A stretch of 21,124 nucleotides of DNA from JBGCFO01 sp045106955 (lineage in GTDB: Bacteria; Pseudomonadota; Alphaproteobacteria; Rickettsiales; Rickettsiaceae), in assembly GCA_045106955.1 (NCBI GenBank), contig JBGCFO010000017.1:1-21124 (forward strand). Reading direction: 5' to 3'. The translations under genes were made by a program, and so were the position numbers. A model generated the notes under the pieces. It was not told the DNA's origin, ran no database searches, and saw only the letters and a list, made by a program, of their open reading frames with translations. Positions 7,375 to 16,435 of this stretch are shown piece by piece. Numbering within the stretch: position 1 is the stretch's first letter; each line of letters opens with the position of its first letter.

Positions 7375-7933
7375 ATTCTTCTAAATCTTGTAAAGCATTA
7401 TCTGCTATTAATATATAGTTTTTACTAACAACCGGGAAAAATTTATGAGTAAAGGCAAAGGTCTCAATGAGATTGGTAGGATTAAATTTAATTTCAACAA
7501 AACTATTTCCATTAAAATTAAATGCATTTTGTACTATACCTATTTTTTTTATATCATTATTAACAACATCTAAGTTAATTAGATCATGAATATAAAATTC
7601 ATTTTCCTTAGTTTGTGATAATGACAATCTTGGTACAAAAAATTTTGTTTTTATTAATGGTTCAACTTTTGTTCTACTATCTAATTCATTAAACCTGCAT
7701 ATAATATATCCATCATTTGAATAATGACGTATGAATTTTAGCGAAGCATAATCGAGTTGTTTTTTACAAAGACTTTGCTCATTCATTTGTTTTGTATTAT
7801 TTGTTATTGCTATTAATTGTAAATTACAAATATCTTCAATCGGATCTGTAAATGATTTAACAATTACATTCCCTTGTAAACCATTGGCAGATGATATTAT
7901 GCCAACAAATATTAATTTCTTTGTATCAATCAT
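7358..7933 (-). CDS. rimM: Ribosome maturation factor RimM
   Basis: RimM helps 30S subunit assembly around the 16S rRNA 3' domain and ribosomal protein S19. The N-terminal beta-barrel begins VGIISSANGLQGNVIVKSFTD, the usual RimM opening. The C-terminal PRC-barrel starts at EFYIHDLINLDV and contains IGIVQNAFNFNGNSFVEI. At 191 residues it is slightly longer than many homologues. It is a diverged but complete copy. It overlaps rnhB by 17 bases and diverges from the AsmA-like gene across 85 bases that must hold both promoters; I could not define either confidently. Confidence 0.88.
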   Translation of the reverse strand: MIDTKKLIFVGIISSANGLQGNVIVKSFTDPIEDICNLQLIAITNNTKQMNEQSLCKKQLDYASLKFIRHYSNDGYIICRFNELDSRTKVEPLIKTKFFVPRLSLSQTKENEFYIHDLINLDVVNNDIKKIGIVQNAFNFNGNSFVEIKFNPTNLIETFAFTHKFFPVVSKNYILIADNALQDLEEYAKQN

Positions 7934-8018
7934 GCTATTATCATTTGTCGTTGTGCAATTTTAATATTAAGGTAGTAAATTATATACATATGAATTAATG
8001 AATTACTAGTTACTATAT

Positions 8019-10553
8019 ATGAAAAAAGCAATTATTGCTGTCATATGTCTATATTTTTTATCAATAGTTATAATGTTTAGCGCATTATGTTTTAGGCATG
8101 ACAATTCTATACAAACAAATCTTGCTCAAATATTAGATATAGACCAAGATGAGATACTTATTATAGATAAAAAATTAAAAGTCAATTTTGCACTTATTCC
8201 ATATATTAAAATTTCTACACTTCATATATCAGATAAGATTAAATTACAAGATATAACCGCGCATTTTTCAATATTATCATTACTTGGTTTTGATCCAAAA
8301 CTTAAAACCATTAATGTCGCTGATGGTAAATTATTGTACAATATTGATAATAATATATTTATTGCAAATCACTCAACATTAGTCAAGCAAGCTGCCAATA
8401 TAACAGAAAAAATCAATTTTAACATTAATATAGATTATTTAATTATCTCAGATAAAGATCAGGCAGATGCAGCGAAAATCAGTTCTTTGCAAATTAATTC
8501 TAGAGACATCGTAGGCCATATTGAGAATATTGGCACTGTTAAATTGTCAAATAGGGTTGTTGGAAATAACAACACAGAATTTACTTTCGATTTTATCTTA
8601 GACAATTACTACTTGCGCCTATCCGAGACATACGATAAAGATAATTTTATTAAAGGCAATGGTAAATTTATTATATTTACTAGCAAAAATCACAGTCAAG
8701 ATGAACTCAAAATATTATTTGATATTCACCATACCAATAATTTTGTGCAATATACTAACTTAGATATTAAATCTAATTTTCTTCTAGCAAATGGTAGAAT
8801 TGATTTATCTAAGCGTAGCAATCTTAAAAATAAAATTCAAATCAATGCATCTGAGGTTGATTTATATTATACATCATTATATGAAGTGTTAAATAAGCTT
8901 CAAAATATAGATAAAATTCACAATAGCCCTTATATCAAATTTATTCTTGCTGATTGTGATACAGATTTTGAAATGCAAATAGATAAAATTTTATTGAATA
9001 CAAAAGCTTTTGCTAAATCTTTGCATGCTAGAATTACTTCCAATCGTTCTGGCAACATTACAATAGAAGGTGTTCATGCTAATATCATCGATGATGGCAA
9101 TACTCATATATCTGGCATATTGACGAAACATGGATCAGGCACAATATTTGATGCTGCAATTTTTATGAGACATGAAAGTATTAATAAAGTTTTGAATTTC
9201 TTAAAATTAACAGAAGTGGAAGAACCTGATGATAAAAGCTTCTCTCTCTCTACTAAAATTAATACCAATTTTAATAATTGGCATTTGAGTAATATATTGT
9301 TTGATACAGATCAGTTAAAAATTAAAGGAGGTCTTGTAGCAGATTTTAGTCATCACAAGCCGATAGTAGATGTTAAATTGGAATTAGTAAATATCGACTT
9401 AGATAATGAGCATTACCCAATCATCTCGCCTTTGGTAAATATTTTTGAAGAATCAAAAAGTAAAATGTCGGCATTGAAGGATTTATTTAAGAATCTACAA
9501 AATAAAGAATATCTAACAAGGTTTAATTTTGATCTCAATAATATCAAATACCAAAATAATAGTTTTGACAAGATTAATTTGCAAATTGCCTTCTCGCCAT
9601 TAAGTATTGATGTTAATAATTTTTATTTATCTCAACAAAAAGAATATATAGATCTTATGCTAAAACTATTTACAGCAAGCTATAAACCAGAATTGCACAT
9701 ATCAATTAATTCAGGATCTTATCAAGTTGTAAATTTATATCGCATGCTTAAGACTGATTATGATGTTCAAGCCAATATAAAACTTGATATGTTATTAAAT
9801 GATTTAAAATTGAATGGTTCTTGTAGTAATTTTAGTTTATTCTACGATGATTTTGAATTTTATAATATCAATTTTAATATCAGCAATCATGATGGTTCTT
9901 TGCGCTTTTCCAAATTATCAACAGAAGCGTTTGATGGAAATATTAATATGAATTTAGATTTCAATAAATCTGGTTTAAGCTTTGCTTATGATTTAGATCA
10001 AATAGCGCTAAATAAGTTATCAACACTCTTGCCATCAATTTTTGTATCTAATAATACAGGTAAGCTTGATTCTTCAGGCAATGGATATACAAATGGCAGC
10101 ACGTTAGATGAATTGCTATATGAGTTATACGTGGAATCAAGTTATAAATTTTCAAATTTTATAGCTAATAATTTTTCCATAGATCAATTTATATTTAATC
10201 TCAATAATGATGTATATAATATCGATAATTTACAAGATGGTATTAAGGAAGCTCTGGATAGTGGCACTACTAAATTTCAACAAATTTCTGGTAATTTGAT
10301 TTTAAAAAAAGGCGTCTTTGATTTTCAAGATGTGTCATTTAAAACCAACTATGCTTCTGGAAAAGCTAATTCTACAATAAATATTTACAAAGATTTTGCT
10401 GTGGATTTATCATCTACATTTCAATTCCAGTTAAATAACCCCAATAATAAGGATATTTTTTCTGTAGAAGTGGATGCTAAAGGCTCACTGTTCGATTTAA
10501 AGAAAAGGATGGATAATACAACTCAATTAATGACAATAGTTAGATTGAGATAG
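8019..10553 (+). CDS. AsmA-family-like inner-membrane-anchored periplasmic protein
   Basis: An 844-residue protein with one N-terminal membrane segment (residues about 4-24, after MKKA), the rest predicted as a long periplasmic beta-rich repeat. The texture of alternating hydrophobic strands, frequent Asn/Asp turns and the C-terminal SGNLILKKGVFDFQDVSF followed by ASGKANSTINIY matches AsmA/AsmA-like C-termini. AsmA-family proteins belong to the bridge-like lipid transport group with TamB and YhdP and influence outer-membrane lipid composition. Precise family assignment is tentative because these proteins diverge quickly. It is followed by tlc after a gap of about 90 bases with a hairpin over the stop codon. 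Confidence 0.75.
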   Translation: MKKAIIAVICLYFLSIVIMFSALCFRHDNSIQTNLAQILDIDQDEILIIDKKLKVNFALIPYIKISTLHISDKIKLQDITAHFSILSLLGFDPKLKTINVADGKLLYNIDNNIFIANHSTLVKQAANITEKINFNINIDYLIISDKDQADAAKISSLQINSRDIVGHIENIGTVKLSNRVVGNNNTEFTFDFILDNYYLRLSETYDKDNFIKGNGKFIIFTSKNHSQDELKILFDIHHTNNFVQYTNLDIKSNFLLANGRIDLSKRSNLKNKIQINASEVDLYYTSLYEVLNKLQNIDKIHNSPYIKFILADCDTDFEMQIDKILLNTKAFAKSLHARITSNRSGNITIEGVHANIIDDGNTHISGILTKHGSGTIFDAAIFMRHESINKVLNFLKLTEVEEPDDKSFSLSTKINTNFNNWHLSNILFDTDQLKIKGGLVADFSHHKPIVDVKLELVNIDLDNEHYPIISPLVNIFEESKSKMSALKDLFKNLQNKEYLTRFNFDLNNIKYQNNSFDKINLQIAFSPLSIDVNNFYLSQQKEYIDLMLKLFTASYKPELHISINSGSYQVVNLYRMLKTDYDVQANIKLDMLLNDLKLNGSCSNFSLFYDDFEFYNINFNISNHDGSLRFSKLSTEAFDGNINMNLDFNKSGLSFAYDLDQIALNKLSTLLPSIFVSNNTGKLDSSGNGYTNGSTLDELLYELYVESSYKFSNFIANNFSIDQFIFNLNNDVYNIDNLQDGIKEALDSGTTKFQQISGNLILKKGVFDFQDVSFKTNYASGKANSTINIYKDFAVDLSSTFQFQLNNPNNKDIFSVEVDAKGSLFDLKKRMDNTTQLMTIVRLR

Positions 10554-10570
10554 CTCAAACTCTCAGTCTA
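10541..10570 (+). other. RNA hairpin over the stop codon of the AsmA-like gene
   Basis: TAGATTGAGA (10541-10550) pairs with TCTCAGTCTA (10561-10570) over ten base pairs, one of them G-U, with a 10-base loop that starts with the TAG stop codon. No T-run follows, so it is not a standard intrinsic terminator. It could stabilise or define the mRNA end, or reduce read-through into tlc. Confidence 0.45.
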
Positions 10571-10642
10571 GGCAATTTAAATCTATACTATTTGTATTAA
10601 TTGTGGTATATAATGTATTTTCTGCAGAGATTTTTTGACTTT

Positions 10643-12145
10643 ATGTTACATAGCAAAACAAAAAATTTTTATCGTTTGCTCGTAGAGATTTTGTGGCCCG
10701 TTCAGAAACATGAGATGAAGCTCTTTATAGCTGTGGCGCTTATGATGTTCTGTATGCTATCTAGTTTCGGGATGTTACGATCGTTAAAAGATGGTTTGAT
10801 CATACCTGAAATTGGAGCTGAAGTAATTAGCTTTCTTAAGTTTTGCTTTGTTCTTCCATTCTCAATTGTATTTACAATCTTATATATTAAATTGAGCAAT
10901 AATTTTCAATTTAATACAGTTTTTTACATAATCATTTTTTGCTTCTTATTATTTTTTGTGCTATTTGCATATGCTATATATCCCAATGAAGAACTATTTC
11001 ACATACAACCAGAATTAATATCTTACTATGCAAATAAATATCCATATTTCCAATGGATGATTAAAATCATAGGAAAATGGAGTTATGTACTAATGTATCT
11101 TTTTGCTGAATTATGGTCAGTTGTTGTAATTAATTTAATGTTTTGGCAATTTGCAAATCATATATTTAACACTCAGCAAGCAAGGCGCTTTTACCCAATG
11201 CTTGGATTTTTAGGAAATATTGGCTTGATATTTGCTGGCAACACGTTAATTGCCTCTTCTAAGTTACCATTGGAGTATCTAGAGTATCAATTAGAGTGTT
11301 ATGCGATTTTTCAAAAATTGATCATATTAATAGTGGGTTTGGGCCTTGCATCTATAGCGTTATTTTATTATATCAACAAATGCGTTATGAAAGATGATTA
11401 TTTTAGGCAACATTTTACTAGAGCGCAAGAAGAAACTAAGACTAAATTATCAATAGTAGAAAGCTTTAAATTGATAGTGCATTCTAAATATATAAGAAAC
11501 ATTGTGTTATTAGTATTGTGCTATGGATTTGTAATTAACATCTTAGAAGGCCCGTGGAAATCTAAAGTTAGTATATATTATGCTAATACTATTGATTATG
11601 TTCATTTTATGGGTCGTTTTAATGTCTGGATGGGAATTTCATGCATATGTTTTACGATAATTGGCAGTAATTTAGTCAGGCGTTGCCAATGGATTGTGCC
11701 AGCCCTAGTTACTCCATCTGTTATCTGCACGACAGGCAGCATGTTTTTTATTTTTATAGTGTTTAATGATCGTATTAAATATTTTGTTAATTTTAGTTTT
11801 GATCCTATATATTTAGCTGTATTAGTTGGTGCATTGCAGAATATTTTAAGTAAATCATTTAAATATTCGTTATTTGATTCTACAAAAGAAATGGCTTACA
11901 TTCCACTTTCAATAGAGTTGCGTACAAAAGGTAAGGTAACGGCTGAAGTGTTGGGGATGAAATTTGGTAAATCTTTTAGTGCATTTATACAACTTTTTAT
12001 GTTTTCAATCTTGCCTGGAGCTACTTTTGATTCTATAGTACCATATTTAATGGTGATATTTATCATTATGATGGTTGTATGGTTTAAGAGCATTATAAAA
12101 TTAAATCAAGAATATTCTAAAATTCAAAAACAAGGAGTAAATTAA
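10643..12145 (+). CDS. tlc: ATP/ADP translocase, Tlc family nucleotide transporter
   Basis: An inner-membrane antiporter of the TLC family (PF03219), with about 11-12 membrane segments, that exchanges host ATP for bacterial ADP in obligate intracellular bacteria; some paralogues carry other nucleotides. Conserved blocks match Rickettsia Tlc: LRSLKDG, GAEVISFLK, GKWSY...AELW, FWQFANHIFN, ARRFYPMLG, LEGPWKSKV, then YSLFDSTKEMAYIPL and GMKFGKS. I chose ATG 10643, because the resulting MLHSKTKNF...EILWP opening matches the length and pattern of the Rickettsia prowazekii Tlc1 N-terminus as I recall it. In-frame ATG 10613 and TTG 10601 would only add a short hydrophobic leader. Nine bases separate it from the next gene. 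Which nucleotide it carries cannot be read from sequence. Confidence 0.92.
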   Translation: MLHSKTKNFYRLLVEILWPVQKHEMKLFIAVALMMFCMLSSFGMLRSLKDGLIIPEIGAEVISFLKFCFVLPFSIVFTILYIKLSNNFQFNTVFYIIIFCFLLFFVLFAYAIYPNEELFHIQPELISYYANKYPYFQWMIKIIGKWSYVLMYLFAELWSVVVINLMFWQFANHIFNTQQARRFYPMLGFLGNIGLIFAGNTLIASSKLPLEYLEYQLECYAIFQKLIILIVGLGLASIALFYYINKCVMKDDYFRQHFTRAQEETKTKLSIVESFKLIVHSKYIRNIVLLVLCYGFVINILEGPWKSKVSIYYANTIDYVHFMGRFNVWMGISCICFTIIGSNLVRRCQWIVPALVTPSVICTTGSMFFIFIVFNDRIKYFVNFSFDPIYLAVLVGALQNILSKSFKYSLFDSTKEMAYIPLSIELRTKGKVTAEVLGMKFGKSFSAFIQLFMFSILPGATFDSIVPYLMVIFIIMMVVWFKSIIKLNQEYSKIQKQGVN

Positions 12146-12154
12146 GAAAAGACT

Positions 12155-13852
12155 ATGAAGAAATTATTATATGTAATTATATTTATTATTTTTATATTTG
12201 TTGCAATCTATTGTGGAATTTGGTTTTTTATAACAGGTTCAGTCAAGGACAATTTAAATAATCATTTTAGCGATGATACAAAATATTTATTTAACAGCAA
12301 AAAAGATTTAGGTTGGAACGAAGAAATTGCATTGAGTTTTGGAAGTTGTAATCGCGCTGGTTTTCCATTCAGTTTTGGCGTGCAGTGTAATCAATTTGCG
12401 CTTAGCACTCCTGATGTTATAATAGATGCTAAGAATCCAGTAATGATAGGATATAATCTTTTTTCAGACCGTTTATCAATTAACTATTCTGGTGAATTTA
12501 CTTCTAAATACAAAGCGAGTAAGGGTAATGAATCTCAATTTGGCGTAAAAGGAGTGGTAAAAAATATCGCATTAAATTTTAATAATACTGGGTTTAGTAA
12601 TTCTATATTTCAAATATTATTAGCTAATAATCTCGCAAATTTTAGCATTATCAATATATTGCACAATTTCACCTATACAATACAAAATCTGAATATTTTT
12701 GATATAGATACTAATGATTTAATATATTCTATGTCTGAATATAGAGATGAAGTTAAGTTCGATAATTCAAAATACTATACATCTTTTGAAGATCTTAAAA
12801 ATAACATGCCAAATAACGTAACTTTTTATGAAGTTCAAGATGTGCAAAAAGGAGATTACCCATTATTGTATTTGTTATTTGATTTTGAAAGAATAGAGAA
12901 ACTTACTCAAAAGCAAAGACATCAATACAACATTAACTTTAGAACATATAACAATAAATTTGAAGATTTATTGGATAAATTTGAACTATCTATTGATACA
13001 CCAACTCTGGTTAATGAATTTGTTAATGGTCATAGTTTATTTGCTTTAGAATTTGACAATAGTCAAGAATCTAGAATGAAGATTAATTCTAAGTCTACTT
13101 ATGAAATCAAGTCTGGATATTTTAATTATTTGATTCAAAAATATCGCAATATCTTATCAATATTGATGCGGTATGAATCAAGATTAATTCCTAATTCAAT
13201 TCAGATGACAGTTAATCTTGATAAAGAAGTTGCATCTATTCATGAATATCTCAAATTAGATGATTTTGAAAATCGTAAATACAATAACGAATTAAAAGTG
13301 TCATTTGATTTTAGTAAGAATGATATTTTAACATTCAATATTCATAATTTTGATATTAGTACTGATACTTTTGGTATTCAGTTGAATGGGGAACTACAGT
13401 CTTTAGGAAAGGCTAATGGCAGTATTGCAATCAATAATTATCCAGAAATTATTGACTATACTATGCCAAGTATTTATACAATTGAAACTTTCAAAGATTA
13501 CTCTGATAGCGATAAGCGAATATATAACAGTGCTATGAAAAAAATGATCAGGTTATTATCAGAACAACCAGATTCAGAATCTCCTGATGCTGTAATTAAT
13601 TACGATATAAACTTGGTCGATCTAAGTAAATCTAAAATAGGATCTGTATTATTATCAAATATTTTGAGTGTGTATTATCAATCTATATTTAATGAAATAA
13701 AGCATTCAGGATTAAAGCATAAGGATACGAAATCTATTATAGCAAAATTACTGCTATCTAATCCTGAATTTAAGCCGTATATGATTAAATTTTTTAAGGG
13801 GCAAAAGCAGCAAAATGATAAATCAAAGCAAGATGACAAATCGCATAATTAA
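12155..13852 (+). CDS. DUF2125-like membrane-anchored protein, function unknown
   Basis: A 565-residue protein with an uncleaved-looking N-terminal anchor (residues 3-28) and a long exported domain ending in a Lys/Gln/Asp-rich tail. Just after the anchor come W-N-E, SFGSCNRAGFPFSFGVQC and a stretch of short beta strands. This resembles the alphaproteobacterial DUF2125 family, in which a GFPF-type motif follows the anchor. I assign it by that pattern only. Two cysteines flank the GFPF motif and could form a periplasmic disulfide, a possible client of DsbA-type enzymes. It sits 9 bases after tlc and 15 before the prenyl synthase gene, so it is in their operon. A role in the envelope is likely, but nothing more can be said. 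Confidence 0.6.
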   Translation: MKKLLYVIIFIIFIFVAIYCGIWFFITGSVKDNLNNHFSDDTKYLFNSKKDLGWNEEIALSFGSCNRAGFPFSFGVQCNQFALSTPDVIIDAKNPVMIGYNLFSDRLSINYSGEFTSKYKASKGNESQFGVKGVVKNIALNFNNTGFSNSIFQILLANNLANFSIINILHNFTYTIQNLNIFDIDTNDLIYSMSEYRDEVKFDNSKYYTSFEDLKNNMPNNVTFYEVQDVQKGDYPLLYLLFDFERIEKLTQKQRHQYNINFRTYNNKFEDLLDKFELSIDTPTLVNEFVNGHSLFALEFDNSQESRMKINSKSTYEIKSGYFNYLIQKYRNILSILMRYESRLIPNSIQMTVNLDKEVASIHEYLKLDDFENRKYNNELKVSFDFSKNDILTFNIHNFDISTDTFGIQLNGELQSLGKANGSIAINNYPEIIDYTMPSIYTIETFKDYSDSDKRIYNSAMKKMIRLLSEQPDSESPDAVINYDINLVDLSKSKIGSVLLSNILSVYYQSIFNEIKHSGLKHKDTKSIIAKLLLSNPEFKPYMIKFFKGQKQQNDKSKQDDKSHN

Positions 13853-13867
13853 TAAAGAGGACTAATT

Positions 13868-14854
13868 TTGAATATTATTAAAAATTTACATGAATTATTA
13901 AATTCAGAAATTAATAAAATTAATGAATTAATTATCGATTGTTGTGCGTCTGGAAAGGAAGAGTTAATATCAGATGTAAGTAAATATTTGTTTAATTCTG
14001 GTGGAAAACGTATTAGACCTATATTAACAATTCTAACTAGCAAACTTTTTAATTACAATGGAACTCATCACATCACTTTAGCTGCGTCTGTTGAATTAAT
14101 ACATAGCGCAACATTGTTACATGATGATGTGATAGATAATAGCTTGATGCGTCGATTCAAGCCTACTGCAAATAGCTTATGGGGAAACAAATCAATTATT
14201 TTGATAGGTGATTTTTTATTTAGCCAATCTTTCAAGCTAATGGTAAAGGCAGATTCTATGAATGCCTTAGACTTGCTTTCTAGCGCATCTGCTACGATTG
14301 CTTCTGGAGAGGTGTCAGCGCTAGTACAATTTATGAAAAGAAAAATTATTACACAAGAAGAATATTACGATATTATCAATGCAAAAACCGCTCAATTATT
14401 TGCTGCTGCAACTAAAATTGGTGGAATTATTTCTGGTCAAAATAATCAGGTATGTCAAGAGTTATGGCATTTTGGTATTAATCTAGGCAATTTATTTCAA
14501 ATTAGAGATGATGTATTAGATTATTATGGAGATGGTAAAGATACTGGTAAAAATACAGGGGATGATTTTATAGAAGGCAAAGTGACTCTGCCAATGATAT
14601 TGTTACATCAAAAACTTCCTAAGCAAGATCAGATTATAGTAGAGCAAATGATTAATGCTCAAATACGTCATAAAAAAGAATTTGAATGGACATTGAAAAA
14701 GCTGCACGAATATGAAGTGCAAGATGATATTAATAAATATATTGAAATATTACAGGGCAATGCCATGAAGCATCTTAATTCTATTAATGTTAATAATCAA
14801 TATACAGAATATTTGCAACAGTTAATAGAGTTTGTTGCGATTCGATATAATTGA
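13868..14854 (+). CDS. ispB: Long-chain trans-polyprenyl diphosphate synthase (octaprenyl-type)
   Basis: This enzyme extends farnesyl diphosphate with isopentenyl diphosphate to make the side chain of ubiquinone. GGKRIRP (45-51), the first Asp-rich motif DDVID (86-90), GDFLFSQSF, and the second motif DDVLD (214-218) with DTGKNTGDDF and EGKVTLP are all in place. Ala81, five residues before the first motif, is small, which fits a long-chain product. The start is a TTG. It is favoured by the GAGG at 13857-13860, seven bases upstream, and by protein length (328 residues). It closes the tlc operon. Exact chain length is inferred, not shown. Confidence 0.9.
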   Translation: MNIIKNLHELLNSEINKINELIIDCCASGKEELISDVSKYLFNSGGKRIRPILTILTSKLFNYNGTHHITLAASVELIHSATLLHDDVIDNSLMRRFKPTANSLWGNKSIILIGDFLFSQSFKLMVKADSMNALDLLSSASATIASGEVSALVQFMKRKIITQEEYYDIINAKTAQLFAAATKIGGIISGQNNQVCQELWHFGINLGNLFQIRDDVLDYYGDGKDTGKNTGDDFIEGKVTLPMILLHQKLPKQDQIIVEQMINAQIRHKKEFEWTLKKLHEYEVQDDINKYIEILQGNAMKHLNSINVNNQYTEYLQQLIEFVAIRYN

Positions 14855-14997
14855 TATTATTCAAGCTAGTTGATTGATAATGAATCATGCGCAAACTGCT
14901 ACAAAAGAAATGTTTATTAACAGATTAAATAGATGCATTTTATAAGAAAAAATTTGCAAATTATTATATCATTTTTCTTTGTTATAGGTTATCATTC

Positions 14998-15025
14998 TTG
15001 ATATTTGATCATATAAGAATATAAT
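14998..15025 (+). promoter_or_regulatory. Predicted promoter of the atpE cluster
   Basis: TTGATA (14998-15003) and a perfect TATAAT (15020-15025) are spaced by 16 bases. Transcription would begin near 15032 with a leader of about 67 bases before ATG 15099. It lies in the 244-base gap 14855-15098, which holds no credible gene. The only other items seen there are a 12-base palindrome AATTTGCAAATT at 14951-14962 and a 22-codon hydrophobic frame at 14933-15001. Confidence 0.5.
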
Positions 15026-15098
15026 TATTTAATTTTAGCGCTTGATTTTGAGGGCTGATTGTGATTATTTTTAAAACTAAATTAATGGAGTATAAATT

Positions 15099-15314
15099 AT
15101 GGAAATGAAGTTTATCGGAGTAGGTTTAATGGCATTTGGCATGCTTGGTTCTGCTATAGGAATTGGATATATATTTAGTTCATTGTTAAATGCAATTGCT
15201 CGCAATCCAAGCGCGTCTGATCAATTACAAAGAATGGCTATTTTAGGAGCTGGATTATCTGAAGCAATGGGGTTGTTCTCGTTTGTGATTGCAATATTGT
15301 TGATATATTCTTAA
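15099..15314 (+). CDS. atpE: ATP synthase Fo subunit c
   Basis: The c-ring subunit that carries protons through Fo. At 71 residues it has two membrane helices (about 5-30 and 46-69) joined by the polar loop ARNPSA (34-39). The ion-binding carboxylate is Glu55 in GLSEAMGLFSF. The first helix has the glycine-rich GMLGSAIGIGY. It is strikingly close to Rickettsia subunit c. A clear ribosome site GGAG (15087-15090) lies 8 bases before ATG 15099. Subunit a (atpB), which normally precedes it, is not found in the 244 bases upstream. Confidence 0.97.
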   Translation: MEMKFIGVGLMAFGMLGSAIGIGYIFSSLLNAIARNPSASDQLQRMAILGAGLSEAMGLFSFVIAILLIYS

Positions 15315-15366
15315 TTTGCAAGCTAGTTCTAAAGATTGTTTTTAAGTTTAATTATGGTATAGCAAT

Positions 15367-15861
15367 ATGGAAAATATGCCTATTTTTGATTTGGATACTG
15401 CATATTCCCAAGTTTTTTGGGTATTAATAATTTTTGTATTTCTATATGCCTTGATATCAAAATTAATCGCTCCACGTGCAAGAGAGATAATGCAAAACAG
15501 AAAGGATTACGAAAATGCTAACATTATAAAAGCAGAGCGCTTAAGTAATGAAGCAAAATTGTTAAATGAGCAATATAGCAAGCAATTGCATGATATTAAT
15601 ATTGAAGCTGAAAATGTTCATAAACAAGTCGTGATAACGTTAGAGCAAACTTTCAAAAAGAAAAATAATGATTTAAATTTAAGATTTGCTAATCAACAGG
15701 AAGATTTGCTAAAAGAAATAAAGCAATTTCAATTAGATCTCGATAAAAAAGCAATTTGTACTAATATTAGCGCTAAATTAATCGAACAAATTTCTGGCGT
15801 TAAATCTGATGAGCTGTTATTAGAGCAATGTTATAATAAGGTATACAAAGATGATCAATGA
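15367..15861 (+). CDS. atpG: ATP synthase Fo subunit b'
   Basis: One of the two different peripheral-stalk subunits found in alphaproteobacteria and phototrophs; also named AtpX or AtpF2. It opens MPIFDLDTAYSQVFWVLIIF, an anchor starting with the short polar leader typical of b', followed by a highly charged helix from about residue 38 to the C-terminus. ATG 15367 gives 164 residues; ATG 15376 in frame is an alternative start. It ends 11 bases inside the next gene, so translation of b' and b is probably coupled. Confidence 0.88.
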   Translation: MENMPIFDLDTAYSQVFWVLIIFVFLYALISKLIAPRAREIMQNRKDYENANIIKAERLSNEAKLLNEQYSKQLHDINIEAENVHKQVVITLEQTFKKKNNDLNLRFANQQEDLLKEIKQFQLDLDKKAICTNISAKLIEQISGVKSDELLLEQCYNKVYKDDQ

Positions 15862-16324
15862 TACACATTTTTGGCTAGTTTTAGGGTTATGTATAGTCAT
15901 ATATCTATTATACAGGCCTCTGAAGAAGGCGATTGGTGGAGCATTGGATCAAAAAATTAACAAGATTAAATCTGACATAGTTCAATCTGATAAGTTGCGA
16001 AAAGAAGCTGAAGATCTTTTAAAAGAGATGCAAGAAAAATATAATAATATTAGCTCATTGAAAGGCGATATTATACATGAAGCAAAGATGAAATATCATC
16101 AGATTATGGAAGCTAATACAGAGCAAATGAATGTCAAATTGAAAGTTAAATCTCAAGAGATGTTGAATGATTTGAAGTATCAAAAAACACAAATACTTAA
16201 TGACTGCCAACTTGAGATTGCCAATATAGTCAATCAGATAATATTGGAATATTTTAAAAATTCAGATATTTCTGATATTGCGATTTTTAAGCATCAAGTC
16301 AGTAAAAAAATGGATATCAAATAA
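15851..16324 (+). CDS. atpF: ATP synthase Fo subunit b
   Basis: The second peripheral-stalk subunit, linking Fo to F1. An N-terminal membrane helix (about 7-22, FWLVLGLCIVIYLLYRP) is followed by a long charged coiled-coil with heptad spacing (about 25-140). It overlaps the b' gene by 11 bases. At 157 residues it has normal length. It is the last Fo gene here; the F1 genes are not in the window, as is usual in alphaproteobacteria, where Fo and F1 operons are separate. Confidence 0.88.
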   Translation: MINDTHFWLVLGLCIVIYLLYRPLKKAIGGALDQKINKIKSDIVQSDKLRKEAEDLLKEMQEKYNNISSLKGDIIHEAKMKYHQIMEANTEQMNVKLKVKSQEMLNDLKYQKTQILNDCQLEIANIVNQIILEYFKNSDISDIAIFKHQVSKKMDIK

Positions 16325-16435
16325 TTTGGTTACATTAATTGCAATTAACCCATTTTTGTAAATTAATACTATACATCCTTAATATTTTTGTCTATATTGT
16401 AATGACATAGTGTTTAATATTTGTATATTGCTCGT

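Noticed and set aside
7934..8018. Divergent promoters between rimM and the AsmA-like gene
   Set aside because: Several -10-like hexamers occur on both strands but none has a -35 at the right distance.
14951..14962. Perfect palindrome AATTTGCAAATT, and a similar TTAATTGCAATTAA at 16336-16349 flanking the atp genes
   Set aside because: Both are short and almost all A/T with no room for a loop; they differ in core sequence, and such palindromes are expected by chance at this base composition.
14933..15001. A 22-codon hydrophobic frame upstream of atpE (MHFIRKNLQ...)
   Set aside because: No ribosome site, very short, and AT-rich sequence gives hydrophobic peptides by chance; it overlaps the predicted atpE promoter.
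16336..16360. Terminator after atpF
   Set aside because: The palindrome would give only a 5-bp A/T stem and the following T-run has five bases; too weak to call.
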